Shown: positions 45,600 to 55,595, counted from the first letter of the stretch. The stretch is DNA of 64,000 nucleotides from Neoroseomonas terrae (GCF_018129025.1 NZ_JAAEDI010000018.1:1-64000); one strand, 5' to 3'. The notes: generated by a model not told the origin, from the letters alone. Numbers and translations are program-made.

Positions 45600-46579
45600 T
45601 GCTGCGCCGGTGCACCCTGGGCCGGGGGTGGCGCCGGCGACGCGGCCGGTGCCGGCGACGGGCTCGCCGCCGTCTCACTCGGCGCGGTCGGCGTGACCGG
45701 CGCAGCCGACTGACGCTCGCCGCCGAGACCGCGGAAGTAGCGGAAGAACTCGGAATCGGGCGTCATCACCATGCGGCTGTTGCCCTCCGAGAACGCCTCC
45801 CGATAGGCCTGCATGGAGCGCCAGAACTGGAAGAAGTCCACGTCACGGCTGAACGCTTCCGCAACGAGGCGGATCGCTTCCTCCTCGCCCTGGCCGCGCA
45901 GCACGTCGGCCTGCGCCTGGGCTTCCGCCAGCAGCACGGTACGCTCGCGCTCCGCGCCCGCACGGACGCGCTGCGCCACCTCGGCACCCTCGGCGCGCGC
46001 CTCCCGGGCGACACGCTCGCGCTCGGACTGCATGCGCTGGAGGATGGCGTTGGTGTTCTCCTCCGGCAGGTCGGCGCGGCGGATGCGGACATCCACCACC
46101 TCGATGCCGAATTGCTGCGACTCCGCGTTCACCTGGTTGCGGATCTCGCCCATGATGCGCGCGCGGTCGGTGGAAAGCACCGACAGCAGCGGCTCGTTGC
46201 CCAGCACGCGGCGCAGGGACGAGGAGACGATCGAGTTCAGCCGGGCGCGGATGCCCTGCTCGGTCGCACCGACCGTCTGGTAGAATCGCAGCGGGTCGGT
46301 GATGCGGTAGCGCGTGAAGCTGTCGATGATCAGCCGGCGCTGGTCGCCCAGGATGACTTCCTCGCCCGGCGCGTCGAAATCGAGCAGCCGGCGGTCGAAG
46401 GTGATGACCGACTGGATGAAGGGCAGCTTCACATGCAGACCCGGCGTCTCGATGACGCGGATCGGGTCGCCGAGCTGGGTGATCAGCACCTGCTGCGTCT
46501 GCTGCACGGTGAACAGCGAGGAGATCGCCGTGATTCCGATGACGACGACCGCGCCGAGCGCGATGACGGAGCGGTTCAT
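45596..46579 (-). CDS. hflC: FtsH-modulating membrane protein HflC
   Basis: This 327-residue SPFH/prohibitin protein has an N-terminal membrane helix, the SPFH domain ('GLHVKLPFIQSVITFDRRLL') and a coiled coil ('RMQSERERVAREARAEGAEV') with the HflC-type C-terminal 'FFQFWRSMQAYREAFSEGNS'. An unusual Pro/Ala/Gln tail follows. With HflK it forms the cage around FtsH. Coupled to hflK by ATGA and to the DUF2065 gene by GTGA. Confidence 0.95.
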   Translation of the reverse strand: MNRSVIALGAVVVIGITAISSLFTVQQTQQVLITQLGDPIRVIETPGLHVKLPFIQSVITFDRRLLDFDAPGEEVILGDQRRLIIDSFTRYRITDPLRFYQTVGATEQGIRARLNSIVSSSLRRVLGNEPLLSVLSTDRARIMGEIRNQVNAESQQFGIEVVDVRIRRADLPEENTNAILQRMQSERERVAREARAEGAEVAQRVRAGAERERTVLLAEAQAQADVLRGQGEEEAIRLVAEAFSRDVDFFQFWRSMQAYREAFSEGNSRMVMTPDSEFFRYFRGLGGERQSAAPVTPTAPSETAASPSPAPAASPAPPPAQGAPAQQ

Positions 46580-47793
46580 CGCGGCGCTCCCTGCGGCAGG
46601 CGGGGCTGGACGGTGGCGGCCGGTGCCTGCGGCAGCGGCGCCGGCCGCGTCGCCGGCAGGTTACCCTGCGGGCGCTGCTGTTGCAGCGGCCCGCCCTCGC
46701 CCAGCGGCAGGAAGGGCACGATGCCCTGCAGCCGGTCATCGACGAGCACCATCGGGTTGCGCCGCAGGATCTCCTCCATCGTTTCGAGATACAGACGCCG
46801 CGCCGCGACATCCGGCGCAGTGCGGTAGGCCGTCAGCACCGAGATGAAGCGCGCCGCCTCACCGCGGGCGCGGGCGATCTGGCTTTCGCGCGCGCCCTGC
46901 GCCTCCTGGACGATGCGCTCGGCCTCGCCGCGGGCGCGGGGGATGATGTCGTTCCGGAAGGATTCCGCCTCGTTGCGGGCGCGCTCGCGGTCCGCGTTGG
47001 CGCGCTGCACGTCGCGGAAGGCATCGACCACCTGCGCCGGCGGATCGACCTTCTGCAGCTGCACCTGGGTGATCTCAATGCCGGCGCCGTACTGGTCCAT
47101 GATCGCCTGGGTGCCGCGACGGACTTCCTGCTCGATCTGCGCGCGCGCCTCGGTCAGCGCGGGCTGGATCGGAGTGCGGCCGATCACCTCGCGCATCACG
47201 GATTCGGCGGCGAACTTCACCGTGCTTTCCGGGTTGCGCGTATTGAACAGGAATTCGCCCGCATCGCGGATGCGCCAGAAGACGGCGACGTCGATGTCGA
47301 TGATGTTCTCGTCGCCGGTCAGCATCATGCTTTCGGCCAGCACGTCTCGGGATCCCGGGCGGCCACTGACGATGCCCTGTTCGGGCGTGCCGATGAAGCC
47401 GATATCGACACGGTTGATGCGCGTCACGCGAGGCGTCGTCACCGTCTCGACCGGCCAGGGGATGTGGTAGTTGAGGCCCGGCGGCGCGGTGCGCTCGAAG
47501 GCGCCGAAGCGCATGACCACGCCCTGCTCGTCCGGCTGCACGCGATAGAAGCCCGAGGCGCCCCACACCGCCACGAGAACGAGGCCAAGCAGCGCCGCCC
47601 CCTTCCCGCCACCGCGCGGCAGATAGCGGCGCACCGCATCCTGCGCCTGGCGGATCATGTCATCGAGGTCAGGCCCGCGCCCGCCGCCCGGGCCGCCGGA
47701 ACCGCCGCCACCGGGCGGGGGCGGCGAGCCCCACGGGCCACCGGGCTTCGGGTTCCCCCAGGGACTCTGACCGCCGCTGTTGTTCCAGGGCAT
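46576..47793 (-). CDS. hflK: FtsH-modulating membrane protein HflK
   Basis: This 405-residue protein has the typical Gly/Pro-rich N-terminal tail ('MPWNNSGGQSPWGNPKPGGP'), a membrane helix (about 80-96), an SPFH domain with 'VQPDEQGVVMRFGAFERTAP' and coiled coils, and a Gln/Pro-rich C-terminus. It forms alternating rings with HflC that restrict FtsH protease access to membrane substrates. ATG 47793 is chosen from the conserved N-terminus; a much longer frame runs antisense to mrp and is rejected. Confidence 0.94.
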   Translation of the reverse strand: MPWNNSGGQSPWGNPKPGGPWGSPPPPGGGGSGGPGGGRGPDLDDMIRQAQDAVRRYLPRGGGKGAALLGLVLVAVWGASGFYRVQPDEQGVVMRFGAFERTAPPGLNYHIPWPVETVTTPRVTRINRVDIGFIGTPEQGIVSGRPGSRDVLAESMMLTGDENIIDIDVAVFWRIRDAGEFLFNTRNPESTVKFAAESVMREVIGRTPIQPALTEARAQIEQEVRRGTQAIMDQYGAGIEITQVQLQKVDPPAQVVDAFRDVQRANADRERARNEAESFRNDIIPRARGEAERIVQEAQGARESQIARARGEAARFISVLTAYRTAPDVAARRLYLETMEEILRRNPMVLVDDRLQGIVPFLPLGEGGPLQQQRPQGNLPATRPAPLPQAPAATVQPRLPQGAPR

Positions 47794-47979
47794 TCGACGT
47801 TGCGCCTCCGAACTCATCCAGATGGTGACGTCGAACCCGGCGCCTGCCATGTGGGGATGCATGGGACGCCGTGACCGACCAATATGCATGCCGGCCGGGT
47901 CGCCGGGGGGCGACCCGTTAGAAGCGTCAACCTCGCCCGGCGGAGGCGATATTGTCCAGTAACGGGGGCTTTTCAAGCG

Positions 47980-49086
47980 ATGTCTGAGACTCTGGCGGCG
48001 GCGGTGGTAGTGGCGCTGCGGGCCGTGAAGGATCCGCTGACCGGTCGTGACGTGGTCTCGGCAGGCATGGTGCAGGGCCTCGCCGCGCGGGACGGGCTGG
48101 TGCAATTCTCCCTGGAAGTACCGCGCGAACGGGCCGCGCAGATGGAACCCCTGCGCGCCGAGGCGCAGAAGGTTGCCGCCGCGGTGCCGGGCGTGCTGAA
48201 CGTAACCGTCGTACTGACGGCGCACCGGCCGGCCGCGCCGCAACCCGCCACGCCGCGCCAGGCGGCCCGGGCGCCGACCGGCCAGGGTGCGATGCTGTTG
48301 CCGGAGGTCGGGGCCATCGTCGCCGTCGCCTCCGGCAAGGGCGGCGTCGGCAAGTCGACCACGGCCGTCAACCTCGCCGTCGCGCTGGCCGCGCAGGGGC
48401 TGCGCGTCGGGCTGCTGGATGCCGACATCTATGGCCCGTCCCTGCCGCAGATGCTCGGCACGCGGGAGAAGCCGCGCAGCAGCGGCCAGACCATCCAGCC
48501 GCTGTCCCGCTGGGGGCTGAAGGCGATGTCGATCGGCTTCCTGGTGGATGAGGAGACGCCGATGATCTGGCGCGGCCCGATGGTGATGGGCGCGCTGGAA
48601 CAGATGATGGGCCAGGTGGCGTGGGGTGCGCTCGACATCATGGTGGTCGACATGCCGCCGGGCACCGGCGACGCGCAGCTCACCATGTCCCAGCGCGTGC
48701 CGCTGGCAGGCGCGGTGATCGTGTCCACGCCGCAGGACGTCGCACTTCTCGATGCCCGCCGCGGTGTGCGGATGTTCGAGAAGGTCAACGTTCCCGTTCT
48801 CGGGCTGATCGAGAACATGTCCTACTACTGCTGCCCGAACTGCAACCACCGGGCTGAGCTGTTCGGCCATGGCGGGGCGAAGCGCGAGGCCGACCGGCTC
48901 GGCGTCGAGTTCCTGGGCGAATTGCCGCTGAAGCTCGCCATCCGGGAACTGGCCGATGCCGGCACGCCGATCGTCACGGCAAAGCCGGACAGCGAGGAAG
49001 CCGCCACCTATCGCCGCATCGCCGCCCGCCTGTGGGAGAAGGTCCAGGCCAAGGCCGGGGCCGGGCCGGCCATCGTCATCGACTAG
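47980..49086 (+). CDS. mrp: Mrp/ApbC-type iron-sulfur cluster carrier ATPase
   Basis: This 368-residue protein has an N-terminal MIP18-like (DUF59) domain, a deviant Walker A 'SGKGGVGKS' (118-126), 'DADIYGPSLPQMLG', 'VVDMPPGTGDAQLTMSQ' and the cluster-binding C285-P-N-C288. It should assemble and hand on [4Fe-4S] clusters. Its neighbour ilvD and the nearby class I fumarase are Fe-S dehydratases, so linked function is plausible. ATG 47980 is preferred; an earlier in-frame start lacks support. Confidence 0.94.
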   Translation: MSETLAAAVVVALRAVKDPLTGRDVVSAGMVQGLAARDGLVQFSLEVPRERAAQMEPLRAEAQKVAAAVPGVLNVTVVLTAHRPAAPQPATPRQAARAPTGQGAMLLPEVGAIVAVASGKGGVGKSTTAVNLAVALAAQGLRVGLLDADIYGPSLPQMLGTREKPRSSGQTIQPLSRWGLKAMSIGFLVDEETPMIWRGPMVMGALEQMMGQVAWGALDIMVVDMPPGTGDAQLTMSQRVPLAGAVIVSTPQDVALLDARRGVRMFEKVNVPVLGLIENMSYYCCPNCNHRAELFGHGGAKREADRLGVEFLGELPLKLAIRELADAGTPIVTAKPDSEEAATYRRIAARLWEKVQAKAGAGPAIVID

Positions 49087-49167
49087 TCACGCGGTTTTGG
49101 CGCGGCGGCCCAACCGCGCTACACCCCCGCCCTCAGCAGCCGCCAAACCCCCGAGGAAACCCGGCCC

Positions 49168-51024
49168 ATGCCGCAGTACCGTTCCCGCACCACCACCCAT
49201 GGCCGCAACATGGCCGGCGCGCGCGGCCTCTGGCGCGCCACGGGGATGAAGGACGGGGATTTCGGCAAGCCGATCATCGCCATCGCCAATTCCTTCACCC
49301 AGTTCGTGCCCGGCCATGTCCACCTGAAGGACCTCGGCCAACTGGTCGCGCGGGAGATCGAGAAGGCCGGCGGCGTCGCCAAGGAATTCAACACCATCGC
49401 GGTCGATGACGGCATCGCCATGGGGCATGACGGGATGCTGTATTCCCTGCCCTCGCGTGAGCTGATCGCGGACGCCGTGGAATACATGGTCAACGCGCAT
49501 TGCGCGGATGCGATCGTCTGCATCTCCAACTGCGACAAGATCACGCCGGGCATGCTGATGGCCGCGATGCGGCTGAACATCCCGACGATCTTCGTCTCGG
49601 GCGGCCCGATGGAAGCCGGCAAGGTCGTCCATCGCGGCGTGAAGCGGAGCGTCGACCTGATCGACGCCATGATCGTCGCCGCCGACAGCACCGTGACGGA
49701 TGAGGAAGTGGCCGTCATCGAACGTTCGGCCTGCCCGACCTGCGGGTCGTGCTCGGGCATGTTCACCGCCAATTCGATGAACTGCCTGACGGAGGCGCTC
49801 GGCCTCGCGCTGCCCGGCAACGGCACCGTCGTCGCGACGCATGCGGACCGGAAGGAGCTGTTCCTCGAAGCCGGCCGCCGCATCGTCGAGATCACCCGCC
49901 GGCACTACGAGACGGACGATTTCTCCGTCCTCCCGCGGTCCATTGCGACGTTCACGGCTTTCGAGAATGCGATGACACTCGATATCGCCATGGGCGGGTC
50001 CACCAATACCGTCCTGCACCTGCTGGCGGCGGCGCAGGAAGGCGAGGTGCCGTTCTCCATGGCCGACATCGACCGCCTTTCGCGCCGCGTGCCCGTGCTG
50101 TGCAAGGTCGCGCCTTCGGTCATCAATGTGCATGTCGAGGACGTCCACCACGCCGGCGGCATCATGGGCATCCTGGGCGAGCTCGATCGCGGCGGGCTGA
50201 TCGACACCTCCGTCTCCCGCGTCGATGCGCCGACGCTGGCCGAGGCTCTGGCCGAATGGGACGTGAAGCGCAGCCCGACCGAGGCGGTGCAGACCTTCTT
50301 CAAGGCCGCCCCCGGCGGCATCCCGACCACCGTCGCCTTCAGCCAGTCGGCGCGCTGGGACGATGTGGACGATGACCGCTCGACGGGCGTGATCCGCGAT
50401 GTCGAGCACGCCTTCTCGAAGGATGGCGGTCTCGCCGTGTTGTTCGGCAACATCGCCGAGGAAGGCTGCATCGTGAAGACGGCGGGCGTCGATGCCTCGA
50501 TCCTGAAGTTCACCGGCCCGGCGCGGGTGTTCGAGAGTCAGGATGCGTCGGTCGAGGCCATCCTTGGCAAGAAGGTGCAGGCCGGCGACGTGGTCCTGGT
50601 CCGCTACGAGGGCCCGCGCGGCGGCCCCGGCATGCAGGAGATGCTGTATCCGACCAGCTACCTGAAGTCGGTCGGCCTCGGGAAGGCCTGCGCGCTGGTG
50701 ACGGATGGGCGCTTCTCGGGTGGCTCCTCGGGCCTGTCGATCGGCCATTGCTCCCCCGAAGCCGCCGAGGGCGGGCTGATCGGCCTGGTCGAGGATGGCG
50801 ACACCATCGAGATCGACATCCCGAACCGCCGCCTGCACCTCGCCGTGTCAGATGAAGTGCTGGCGCAGCGCCGCGCCGCGATGGAAGCGAAGGGTGCTGA
50901 CGCCTGGCAGCCGGCCGCGCCGCGCAAGCGCAACGTGACGGCGGCGTTGAAGGCTTATGCTGCGCTGACGACCAGCGCCTCGCGCGGCGCGGTGCGCGAT
51001 GTGAGCGGCGTGCGGCGCCGGTGA
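49168..51024 (+). CDS. ilvD: Dihydroxy-acid dehydratase
   Basis: This 618-residue enzyme dehydrates dihydroxyisovalerate and dihydroxymethylvalerate in branched-chain amino-acid synthesis. Cluster-ligand cysteines are in '[12 protein letters not shown]' (C118, C122) and '[11 protein letters not shown]' (C189, C192, C195), and '[14 protein letters not shown]' (33-46) and '[18 protein letters not shown]' mark the family. The pattern fits the [4Fe-4S] bacterial type. It is separated from the rest of the ilv genes by about 9 kb, and follows mrp on the same strand. Confidence 0.95.
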   Translation: MPQYRSRTTTHGRNMAGARGLWRATGMKDGDFGKPIIAIANSFTQFVPGHVHLKDLGQLVAREIEKAGGVAKEFNTIAVDDGIAMGHDGMLYSLPSRELIADAVEYMVNAHCADAIVCISNCDKITPGMLMAAMRLNIPTIFVSGGPMEAGKVVHRGVKRSVDLIDAMIVAADSTVTDEEVAVIERSACPTCGSCSGMFTANSMNCLTEALGLALPGNGTVVATHADRKELFLEAGRRIVEITRRHYETDDFSVLPRSIATFTAFENAMTLDIAMGGSTNTVLHLLAAAQEGEVPFSMADIDRLSRRVPVLCKVAPSVINVHVEDVHHAGGIMGILGELDRGGLIDTSVSRVDAPTLAEALAEWDVKRSPTEAVQTFFKAAPGGIPTTVAFSQSARWDDVDDDRSTGVIRDVEHAFSKDGGLAVLFGNIAEEGCIVKTAGVDASILKFTGPARVFESQDASVEAILGKKVQAGDVVLVRYEGPRGGPGMQEMLYPTSYLKSVGLGKACALVTDGRFSGGSSGLSIGHCSPEAAEGGLIGLVEDGDTIEIDIPNRRLHLAVSDEVLAQRRAAMEAKGADAWQPAAPRKRNVTAALKAYAALTTSASRGAVRDVSGVRRR

Positions 51025-51032
51025 AGACGGAC

Positions 51033-51057
51033 TGGAGAGAGGCAGCGCCTCTCTCCA
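51033..51057. terminator. Terminator hairpin after ilvD
   Basis: TGGAGAGAGGC and GCCTCTCTCCA form a perfect 11-bp stem with an AGC loop in the 42-bp gap between convergent ilvD and a small membrane protein gene. It probably serves both strands. Confidence 0.7.
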
Positions 51058-51066
51058 ATCAGACCC

Positions 51067-51315
51067 CTACCGCCGCTGCGTCATCCGCCCTACCACGAAG
51101 CCGAAGACGAAGGTGCCGATCAGGATCGCCGCCACCTCGCCCATCAGCGCGTGCACCAGCGGTAGCCCCACCAGCAGGGCAAGGCTGAAGCTCCCGATGA
51201 AGATCCAGCGCTGCGCCGCTGGCCCGATCGCGGACCAGCGGCTGGCCGCCTTCTTGGTCCGCGCCCGCGGCGTGGCGCGCTTCGGCGCCGAGCGGCCCTT
51301 CGCGCTGCCGCTCAT
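51067..51315 (-). CDS. Small two-helix membrane protein
   Basis: This 82-residue protein has a basic N-terminus (KGRSAPKRATPRARTKKAAS) and two hydrophobic helices ('WIFIGSFSLALLVGLPLVHA' and 'VAAILIGTFVFGFVVGRMTQ'). It ends 8 bp upstream of thyX on the same strand side, read before it is possible co-transcription. No family recognised. Confidence 0.6.
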   Translation of the reverse strand: MSGSAKGRSAPKRATPRARTKKAASRWSAIGPAAQRWIFIGSFSLALLVGLPLVHALMGEVAAILIGTFVFGFVVGRMTQRR

Positions 51316-51324
51316 GCTGGACGT

Positions 51325-52266
51325 TCAGCCGGCATCGCGGCCGATCATCTCCATCAGTTCGCGCCACTCCCGCTTCGACAGGCCCGAAGCGTCCTGCGTC
51401 ACTGCCTCCCCCGCCAGCAGGCACTTCACGATGGCCAGCATCTGCGCGGACAACGTCACTGCCCCCAGCCGGTAGTCGCGGAAGGCATCGAAGGCCATCG
51501 GCACCCAGGCTTTCACGGTGTCGAGCATGGCCCCGGCATAGGCGCGGATCTCGTACTGCGCATGGGCGTCGGCGCGCAGCGACAAAAAATTCAGCAGGTT
51601 GTGAAGGTCCGTCTTCCAGTACCACTGCGTATAGGCGTTGAGCGTCAGGTTCATCCGGGCCAGTTCGCGCGCCAGCCCCTGGCGGCCGGGATCGCGCGGC
51701 GAACCGTCCTCCGCCTCGTTCAGCATATCGAGGTAGTGGTCGTAGTTGCGCGTCGCATCCTCGCGCAGGAGATCGAGGACGCGGGCAGCCTCGTCGCCCT
51801 CCAGCACATCGCCCCGCCCCTGGCGGTTCACCGCGGATTGCGCGGCGAGCTGGTCCGGCGCCGGAATGTAGAATTCCCGGTCGAGAATCGAATAGCGCGC
51901 GGAGTACTCGTTCACGTTCGCCGTGCGGTGGCGAATCCACTGCCGCGCGATGAAGATCGGCAACTTCACGTGGTACTTGATCTCGCACATCTCGAAGGGG
52001 GTCGAGTGCCGATGCCGCATCAGGTAGCGGATCAGCCCGCGATCCTCATTCGCTGCACGGGTGCCGCGGCCATAGGACACGCGGGCGGCCTGCACGATCG
52101 CCGCATCATCGCCCATGTAGTCGATGACGCGAACGAAACCGTGATCGAGTACGGGGATCGCCTGGAAAAGCATCGATTCCAGCGCTGACACGGTCGGACG
52201 CCGCGTGCGGCCCTCCGCGGCGCGGGCGGCGTCGATCTCCTGCTGCTGGTCGGCGGTGAGCGCCAT
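51325..52266 (-). CDS. thyX: Flavin-dependent thymidylate synthase
   Basis: This 313-residue enzyme makes dTMP from dUMP using methylenetetrahydrofolate and FAD. The ThyX motif RHR...S appears as '[14 protein letters not shown]' (112-125, R112, R114, S122) and the flavin site as '[20 protein letters not shown]'. It is longer than many bacterial ThyX proteins, with an N-terminal extension of about 30 residues. ATG 52266 is preferred over a 37-codon longer frame. No thyA is visible in the window. Confidence 0.95.
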   Translation of the reverse strand: MALTADQQQEIDAARAAEGRTRRPTVSALESMLFQAIPVLDHGFVRVIDYMGDDAAIVQAARVSYGRGTRAANEDRGLIRYLMRHRHSTPFEMCEIKYHVKLPIFIARQWIRHRTANVNEYSARYSILDREFYIPAPDQLAAQSAVNRQGRGDVLEGDEAARVLDLLREDATRNYDHYLDMLNEAEDGSPRDPGRQGLARELARMNLTLNAYTQWYWKTDLHNLLNFLSLRADAHAQYEIRAYAGAMLDTVKAWVPMAFDAFRDYRLGAVTLSAQMLAIVKCLLAGEAVTQDASGLSKREWRELMEMIGRDAG

Positions 52267-52383
52267 GGCAATCCCCTGGGCAACGAACCCCGCTTCATAG
52301 GTGACTACCCCGGGGCGGAACAGCCTTGCCATCGAAGGGGGGCCCGGTTCGCAGACCGACCGACCCTCTCCGATCAACCCCGT

Positions 52384-52414
52384 GCCTGGCGCGGTCTATC
52401 CGACCGCGCCAGGC
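52384..52414. promoter_or_regulatory. 12-bp perfect hairpin between thyX and the M20 gene
   Basis: GCCTGGCGCGGT and ACCGCGCCAGGC flank the loop CTATCCG in the 186-bp region between divergent genes. It could be a protein-binding palindrome or a hairpin in the mRNA leader of the M20 gene. Confidence 0.5.
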
Positions 52415-52452
52415 GGGTGCAGCATGGCATCAAACAGCCATAGGGAGCCGCC

Positions 52453-53613
52453 ATGTCCGCCCTCGACGCCATCCGCCGCGACCATGCCGAACTGACTGCC
52501 ATCCGGCAGGACCTCCACGCGCATCCCGAGCTCGGCATGCAGGAGCACCGCACCGCCGCCCGCGTGGCCGAGCTGCTGGAATCCTGGGGTGTCGAGGTCC
52601 ATCGCGGCATCGGCGTGACGGGGGTGGTCGGCGTGCTCCGCAGCGGCACCGGCAACCGCGCCGTCGGCCTCCGCGCGGACATGGACGCCCTGCCGATCGA
52701 GGAACTGAACGACGTCTCCTACCGCTCAACCGCCAAGGGCGTGATGCACGCCTGCGGCCATGACGGTCACACCACGATGCTGCTCGGCGCGGCGAAGTAC
52801 CTCGCGGAATCGCGCAACTTCGACGGCATCGTCCACTTCATCTTCCAGCCCGGCGAGGAAGGCTGCGGCGGGGCGCTGGCCATGCTCGAGGACCGGCTGT
52901 TCGAACGCTTCCCCTGCGATGCCATCTTCGGCATGCACAACCGCCCCGGCATGAAGCTCGGCGAGTACGGCATCCGCAGTGGGCCGACGGCCGCCGGCGG
53001 CGCATTCTTCGACATCGCCATCGCCGGCAAGGGCGCCCATGGCGCGCGGCCCGAGGCCAGCATCGACCCGGTGCTGACCGCGTGCCACGTCACGACCGCC
53101 CTGCAATCCATCGTCAGCCGCACGCTTTCCCCCCGCGACCCGGCCGTGGTCAGCGTGACGAAGGTCGTGGGCGGGGAGGCCTACAATGTCATCCCCGAGA
53201 CCGCGACCATCTCCGGCACCGCCCGCTTCTTCACGCGGGAGGTCGGCGAGCAGATCGAGGAGGCGATGCGTCGCGTGGCGGAAGGCGTTGCCGCCGGCTT
53301 CGGCGCCACGGCAACGCTGTCCTGGCGGCTGATCTTCGCGCCCACCATCAACGACGCGACGCAGACCGAGGCCTACGCCGACGCCGCGGCGGATTTGGTC
53401 GGCAGTGAGAAGGTCGCCCGCAACAACCCGCCCGGCATGGGCTCCGAGGATTTCTCCTTCATGATGGAGAAGGTCCCCGGCGCCTATATCCATGTCGGCA
53501 ACGGCCCCGGCGCGATGCCGCACAACCCGCGCTACCAGTTCAATGACGAGGCGATCCCCTATGGTGCGGCGCTCTATGCGCGTCTTGTGGAGCGCGAACT
53601 AGCCAAGGGCTGA
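52453..53613 (+). CDS. M20D-family amidohydrolase (hippurate hydrolase-like)
   Basis: This 386-residue metal-dependent enzyme has 'RQDLHAHPELGMQEHRTA' (18-35), 'LRADMDALPIEE' with the first metal Asp, 'HACGHDGHTTMLLGAAK' with metal His residues, 'QPGEEGCGGA' and 'MGSEDFSFMMEKVPGAY'. Members cleave N-acyl amino acids such as hippurate or N-acetyl amino acids. The substrate is uncertain. GGGAGCC precedes ATG 52453. Confidence 0.92.
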   Translation: MSALDAIRRDHAELTAIRQDLHAHPELGMQEHRTAARVAELLESWGVEVHRGIGVTGVVGVLRSGTGNRAVGLRADMDALPIEELNDVSYRSTAKGVMHACGHDGHTTMLLGAAKYLAESRNFDGIVHFIFQPGEEGCGGALAMLEDRLFERFPCDAIFGMHNRPGMKLGEYGIRSGPTAAGGAFFDIAIAGKGAHGARPEASIDPVLTACHVTTALQSIVSRTLSPRDPAVVSVTKVVGGEAYNVIPETATISGTARFFTREVGEQIEEAMRRVAEGVAAGFGATATLSWRLIFAPTINDATQTEAYADAAADLVGSEKVARNNPPGMGSEDFSFMMEKVPGAYIHVGNGPGAMPHNPRYQFNDEAIPYGAALYARLVERELAKG

Positions 53614-53644
53614 CCTGGTCGCGCACGGCCGCGCGCGACGCCCC

Positions 53645-55141
53645 TCAGCGGCGCAGGTCCGCGACGGCCGTGGCGCCGGCCAAGCGGCCGAACACGGCGC
53701 CGTTGATCAGCCCCGACCCGCCCGGATAGTTGAAGTAGAAGATGCCGCCGACCAGTTCGCCGGCGGCATACAGGCCCGGGATCGGGGCCTGGTCGGCATC
53801 CAGCACGCGCGCCTCGGCATCGATGCGCAGCCCGCCGAAGGTGAAGGTGATGCCGCAACCGACCTGGTAGGCCTCGAAGGGCCCCTCCTCGATCGTGTTC
53901 GCCCAGTTCGATTTGTTGATCGCGAGACCCTCCGTGCAGCGCCCGTCCTTGACGTTCGGGTTGAAGGGGATTTCCTGTCGCACCGCCGCGTTGTAGGCGC
54001 GGATTTCTTCCAGGAAGGCCTTGCCGTCGACGCCTTCCAGCTTGCCCGCCAGTTCCTCCAGCGTGTCAGCCTTCACCTTCGTCACCTGCTTGATGCGGTA
54101 TTCGTCGCGCAAGACGTGCAGCACCTTCCTGTCGAAGACCTGCCAGGCGAAGTTGCCCGGCTGCTCCAGCACGACGCGGCCGTACTTCGCATAGGTATAG
54201 TTGCGGAAATCCGCCCCCTCATCGAGGAAGCGCCGTCCATTGGCGTTGATCAGCACGGACCAGGGGTAGGAGTGCTTCTGGAAGGCATCGCCCACCGCGA
54301 GGTCGCCATATTCCGGCGCGTTGAAATCCCACTGCACCGCATGGCAGCCGGAATAGTTGCCGAAGGGCGAGGCGCCGATCTCGAGCGCCATCTTGATGCC
54401 GTCGCCGGTGTTGAAACGGGTGCCGCGCACCTTCGCCAGTTCCCACCCCGCGCCGAGATAGCGGGTGCGCCATTCGGCATCACCCTGGAAGCCGCCGGCG
54501 GCGAGCACCACCGACTTCGCCCTGATCGCGTAGATGCGGTCGGCGGTCTTCACCTCGACGCCCTTCACGCCGAAGCCGTCGGTCAGGATGCGACGGGCGC
54601 GAGCGCCGTAGCGGATCTCGATGCCGCGCTTCTTCGCGGCTTCGGTCTCGGCCTGTACCAGGCCCGGCCCGCCGCCATAGGATTCCACGGTCAGCCCGCC
54701 CCAGAACTTGAATTTGCCATCCACCTTGAAGGCCTGACGGCCCCAGATCGGCGCGAACTTCACGCCCTTCGACTGCAGCCAGCGCATGGCGGGGAAGCTG
54801 CCGCGGACCAGGATCTCGCACAGCTCGGGTGACGTCCGGTTCCGCGTGACGCGGAACATGTCGTCGAAGAACTGGTCCTCGGTGTAGGTGCCGAAATCGG
54901 TCTGCGCGACCTCGGCATCGGTCAGGTCCGGCATGATCTCGCGCAGATCCTCGACACCGCGATAGGCGAACCGGATGGCGCCCGCCGTGAAGCGGGTGTT
55001 GCCGCCGGCCTCGTCCTCCGGTGCGCGTTCCAGCATCACGACGCGCGCGCCGTTTTCCTGCGCCGAGAGCGCGGCGCAGAAGGCGGCATTGCCCCCGCCC
55101 ACCACGACGACGTCGAATTCCTCTACCGCTGCATCAGACAT
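53645..55141 (-). CDS. tcuA: FAD-dependent dehydrogenase, TcuA (tricarballylate dehydrogenase)-like
   Basis: This 498-residue flavoprotein has the dinucleotide-binding 'VVVVGGGNAAFCAALSAQEN' (11-30), 'VVLAAGGFQGDAEWRTRYLG', and C-terminal 'GLYAAGELVGGIFYFNYPGG' with 'SGLINGAVFGRLAG', the pattern of fumarate reductase/succinate dehydrogenase-type and TcuA enzymes. TcuA oxidises tricarballylate to cis-aconitate. No tcuB or tcuC is next to it, so the substrate is inferred. ATG 55141 is chosen. A Fur-like palindrome lies about 65 bp upstream. Confidence 0.85.
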   Translation of the reverse strand: MSDAAVEEFDVVVVGGGNAAFCAALSAQENGARVVMLERAPEDEAGGNTRFTAGAIRFAYRGVEDLREIMPDLTDAEVAQTDFGTYTEDQFFDDMFRVTRNRTSPELCEILVRGSFPAMRWLQSKGVKFAPIWGRQAFKVDGKFKFWGGLTVESYGGGPGLVQAETEAAKKRGIEIRYGARARRILTDGFGVKGVEVKTADRIYAIRAKSVVLAAGGFQGDAEWRTRYLGAGWELAKVRGTRFNTGDGIKMALEIGASPFGNYSGCHAVQWDFNAPEYGDLAVGDAFQKHSYPWSVLINANGRRFLDEGADFRNYTYAKYGRVVLEQPGNFAWQVFDRKVLHVLRDEYRIKQVTKVKADTLEELAGKLEGVDGKAFLEEIRAYNAAVRQEIPFNPNVKDGRCTEGLAINKSNWANTIEEGPFEAYQVGCGITFTFGGLRIDAEARVLDADQAPIPGLYAAGELVGGIFYFNYPGGSGLINGAVFGRLAGATAVADLRR

Positions 55142-55206
55142 GGCGTTTCCCGTGACGATCCGTAGGCGTTCCGCGCCGCAGGCGAACCCGCCGGCGGCCG
55201 CGCCAT

Positions 55207-55227
55207 AATTGCGAATGATTCGCAATT
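55207..55227. promoter_or_regulatory. Fur-like palindrome upstream of the tcuA-like gene
   Basis: AATTGCGAA and TTCGCAATT are perfect inverted repeats around TGA. Read as 7-1-7 it is TGCGAAT-G-ATTCGCA, the geometry of a Fur box. It is strikingly AT-rich for this genome and sits in the promoter region of the tcuA-like gene. Confidence 0.6.
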
Positions 55228-55304
55228 TCAGTCAACGCGAAATCAGCGGCGCGTCGCTTGGCCTTTCCCCCTCGAAATCCGGGCTCTGCCGCGCTACATG
55301 GGCT

Positions 55305-55595
55305 CCGTCACCTCGGTGACTATGGCGATAAACGGCGTATGGAATAAGCGTTGCGGACCCGGGGGCGGTACCCGGCGCCTCCACCATCTCACCCGACCGG
55401 TATCGTGGTCGGCGGACGGGGGCGAAACAGGCTCGACGCGCGCGGTAAAGATCCGTCTTTTGCCCGGCATTGTACCGCCGTTATCGGGCTAAATCATAAG
55501 TGCCAACGATAACAGCCGCGAGGCTGTGGCGCTCGCTGCCTAAATAGGTAAGCGCGGTTCGGGGGGCACCGGGCAACAGAAGCCCCCCACTTCCC
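55305..55595 (+). ncRNA. ssrA: Transfer-messenger RNA, permuted two-piece alphaproteobacterial form
   Basis: The acceptor piece comes first and ends with T-arm CCGGG-GGCGGTA-CCCGG, 3' strand CGCCTCC and encoded ACCA (to 55386). The coding piece starts at 55418 with GGGGGCG, which pairs with CGCCTCC to give a 7-bp acceptor stem including the G3-U70 pair required by alanyl-tRNA synthetase. The resume frame at 55502 encodes the tag ANDNSREAVALAA then TAA. A 7-bp GC hairpin (55561-55588) closes the gene. Ends are approximate. The RNA rescues stalled ribosomes and tags their products for ClpXP. Confidence 0.95.

Noticed and set aside
55298-55492. 64-codon rightward frame
   Set aside because: It lies inside the tmRNA acceptor and coding pieces, which account for the conservation.
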